Source: an uncultured Flavihumibacter sp.
Lineage (GTDB): Bacteria > Bacteroidota > Bacteroidia > Chitinophagales > Chitinophagaceae
Length of the DNA: 7,621 bases
Assembly: GCA_946481605.1 (NCBI GenBank)
Contig: CAMLPA010000151.1
Span: 1-7,621 of the forward strand
Direction of reading: 5' to 3'
In this document: positions 6,546 to 7,621 of the stretch, piece after piece
Layout of the letters: every line of letters starts with the position of its first letter
How positions within the stretch are numbered: position 1 is the first letter of the stretch
The notes under the pieces: generated by a model
Databases searched by the model: none
What the model saw: only the letters and a program-made list of their open reading frames with translations
Told to the model about the DNA's origin: nothing
Made by a program: the position numbers and the translations under genes

Positions 6546-7621
6546 ATGCAGGCAGTTTTACTCAATTTGAACCCGGAAGAAGATCTTTCTTTCTGTAAGA
6601 ATTCCGACGTGCACCTTTCGTTCGGCCCCTTTCTCCGTTTTATCCGGGAAAAGGCTTCGAAAGAACAGACGCTGCGCAAGGATTTTTACCAGTATGTGCT
6701 CGATAAATTCGCCCCATATCCGGAATTGGAAGAAGGGGTAGACGTTACTTTGCTGCACCAGTACAAAGAGGTGCTGGAAGTAATGTACGCCCTGCTTTCG
6801 CCGTCTTTTGAAGAAGAGAAGAATGTATTGTGGGCGCTTGGAACACCACTTACCCCCGTTGTGTTTTATGGTACCGACGCGTTGTACAGGCTCGTGGACG
6901 ACATGCAGCACGATAAGGTGTACCCGGACCATTGTACCATGTACGGCATGGAGTTCAAAGACCATACGGTAAAGTTTATCTATTCGCTTATCCTGGAAAG
7001 ACTTTTCAACTTTAAGTTCCTCCAGCGGGAAGATATGGTGTATTCCATCCGCGACGAACATACCGGTCTGAACAGGTACTTCAAAGTGAACCTGGATACA
7101 CGTTTCCTGGATGTGAAGGCCAAAAAGCCATTGCCCGATCTTACGTTCGAAAATGTGGAATCCAGCATCCAGGAGCAACTCGATTTTTCCATCTTCGAAA
7201 AAATCCTTCCACTCGATCATTTTGCTTTTGAAGGCATCACGGTGATCACCCTGAATGAAGTAACGGAGGAATATGCGGTGGAAAGCATTAAGAATGTCAT
7301 CCTGAATGATGCTTCTGAAAAATTAGCCAATTGTTATGGCGATGTGATCGACGCTTTACAGACGCTGGTACAGGACAAGAAAATCGAATTCGGTATATTC
7401 CCCTTGCTGCGTATCAATAAAAAACTGAAATTCTATCCTGAAATCTGTCGGCAGAGCATTCTGCTCAGCATTGCCACCGGGCAGGGGCAGGCGGAAGGAT
7501 TGTACCATTCGCTGGCCGAAGAATATGTGAAGAAGCCACGGCTTATTTATTTCAGGAAAATTACGGCTGAACTGGCCGCCAAATATGAGTTTTTGCAGAT
7601 GTTGCACCACCATGGCGTGAG
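6546..7621 (+). CDS. Uncharacterised Bacteroidota protein, 3' end beyond the window
   Basis: The frame is open from ATG 6546 to the window edge (358 complete codons, no stop), so the gene is truncated on the right. It begins MQAVLLNLNPEEDLSFCKNSDV. The start is fixed by a TAA in the same frame at 6528-6530, with no other start codon in between. There is no signal peptide or membrane segment. The product is acidic and mixed alpha/beta, with segments such as SFGPFLRFIREKA, LRKDFYQYVLDKF and WALGTPLTPVVFYGTDALY (from W96), then LDFSIFEKILPLDHFAFEG and later IYFRKITAELAAKYEFLQML. This pattern resembles, from memory and with low certainty, large Bacteroidota proteins that carry a GAF-type domain further downstream; that part would lie outside the window. 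No catalytic motif is recognised. It follows the phosphatase gene by 25 bases and is probably in the same transcript. Confidence 0.85.
   Translation, partial: MQAVLLNLNPEEDLSFCKNSDVHLSFGPFLRFIREKASKEQTLRKDFYQYVLDKFAPYPELEEGVDVTLLHQYKEVLEVMYALLSPSFEEEKNVLWALGTPLTPVVFYGTDALYRLVDDMQHDKVYPDHCTMYGMEFKDHTVKFIYSLILERLFNFKFLQREDMVYSIRDEHTGLNRYFKVNLDTRFLDVKAKKPLPDLTFENVESSIQEQLDFSIFEKILPLDHFAFEGITVITLNEVTEEYAVESIKNVILNDASEKLANCYGDVIDALQTLVQDKKIEFGIFPLLRINKKLKFYPEICRQSILLSIATGQGQAEGLYHSLAEEYVKKPRLIYFRKITAELAAKYEFLQMLHHHGV

Noticed and set aside
6536..6601. ATGs at 6536 and 6542 just before the last gene
   Set aside because: They share a frame that stops after about 20 codons. The long open frame uses the ATG at 6546.
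6558..7220. Minus-strand open frame of 220 codons near the right end
   Set aside because: It overlaps the better-supported + strand gene starting at 6546, whose translation is protein-like with an open frame to the edge. The minus-strand product shows no motif.

Overview
The window suggests a Bacteroidota genome, probably near Chitinophagaceae. The evidence is roughly balanced base composition, start codons mostly without a Shine-Dalgarno sequence, and protein types typical of that phylum: a metallophosphatase joined to an Omp85-like barrel, an SdiA-regulated-type lipoprotein and a Bacteroidota-style PPK1. This placement is inference from family character, not from a database search.

Layout, all on the + strand and tightly packed. 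(1) 1-54 is the last 17 codons of an upstream gene and encodes a hydrophobic C-terminus. (2) 74-2866 is one uninterrupted 930-codon frame. It encodes a complete polyphosphate kinase 1 (residues 1 to about 653), then in frame a lipoprotein-type hydrophobic signal with a Cys (C666), then a beta-propeller-like SdiA-regulated domain. These would normally be two genes. (3) 2924-6520 encodes a 1198-residue outer-membrane protein. It has a signal peptide, a purple-acid-phosphatase-like metallophosphoesterase, a middle region with motifs reminiscent of CotH/HipA/PI3K-type atypical kinases, and a C-terminal 16-strand-type Omp85-like barrel ending in Phe. (4) 6546-7621 is the start of a cytosolic-looking gene of unknown function that runs off the right edge; 358 codons are visible.

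All gaps are short (19, 57 and 25 bases). No convincing promoter or terminator was seen in them, so the genes are probably co-transcribed. The two fully visible genes share a phosphate theme: PPK1 makes and breaks polyphosphate inside the cell, and the next gene carries a phosphatase in the envelope. There is no RNA gene, CRISPR array, insertion sequence or long repeat. The points most worth following are the PPK1-lipoprotein fusion and the kinase-like middle region of the large outer-membrane protein.
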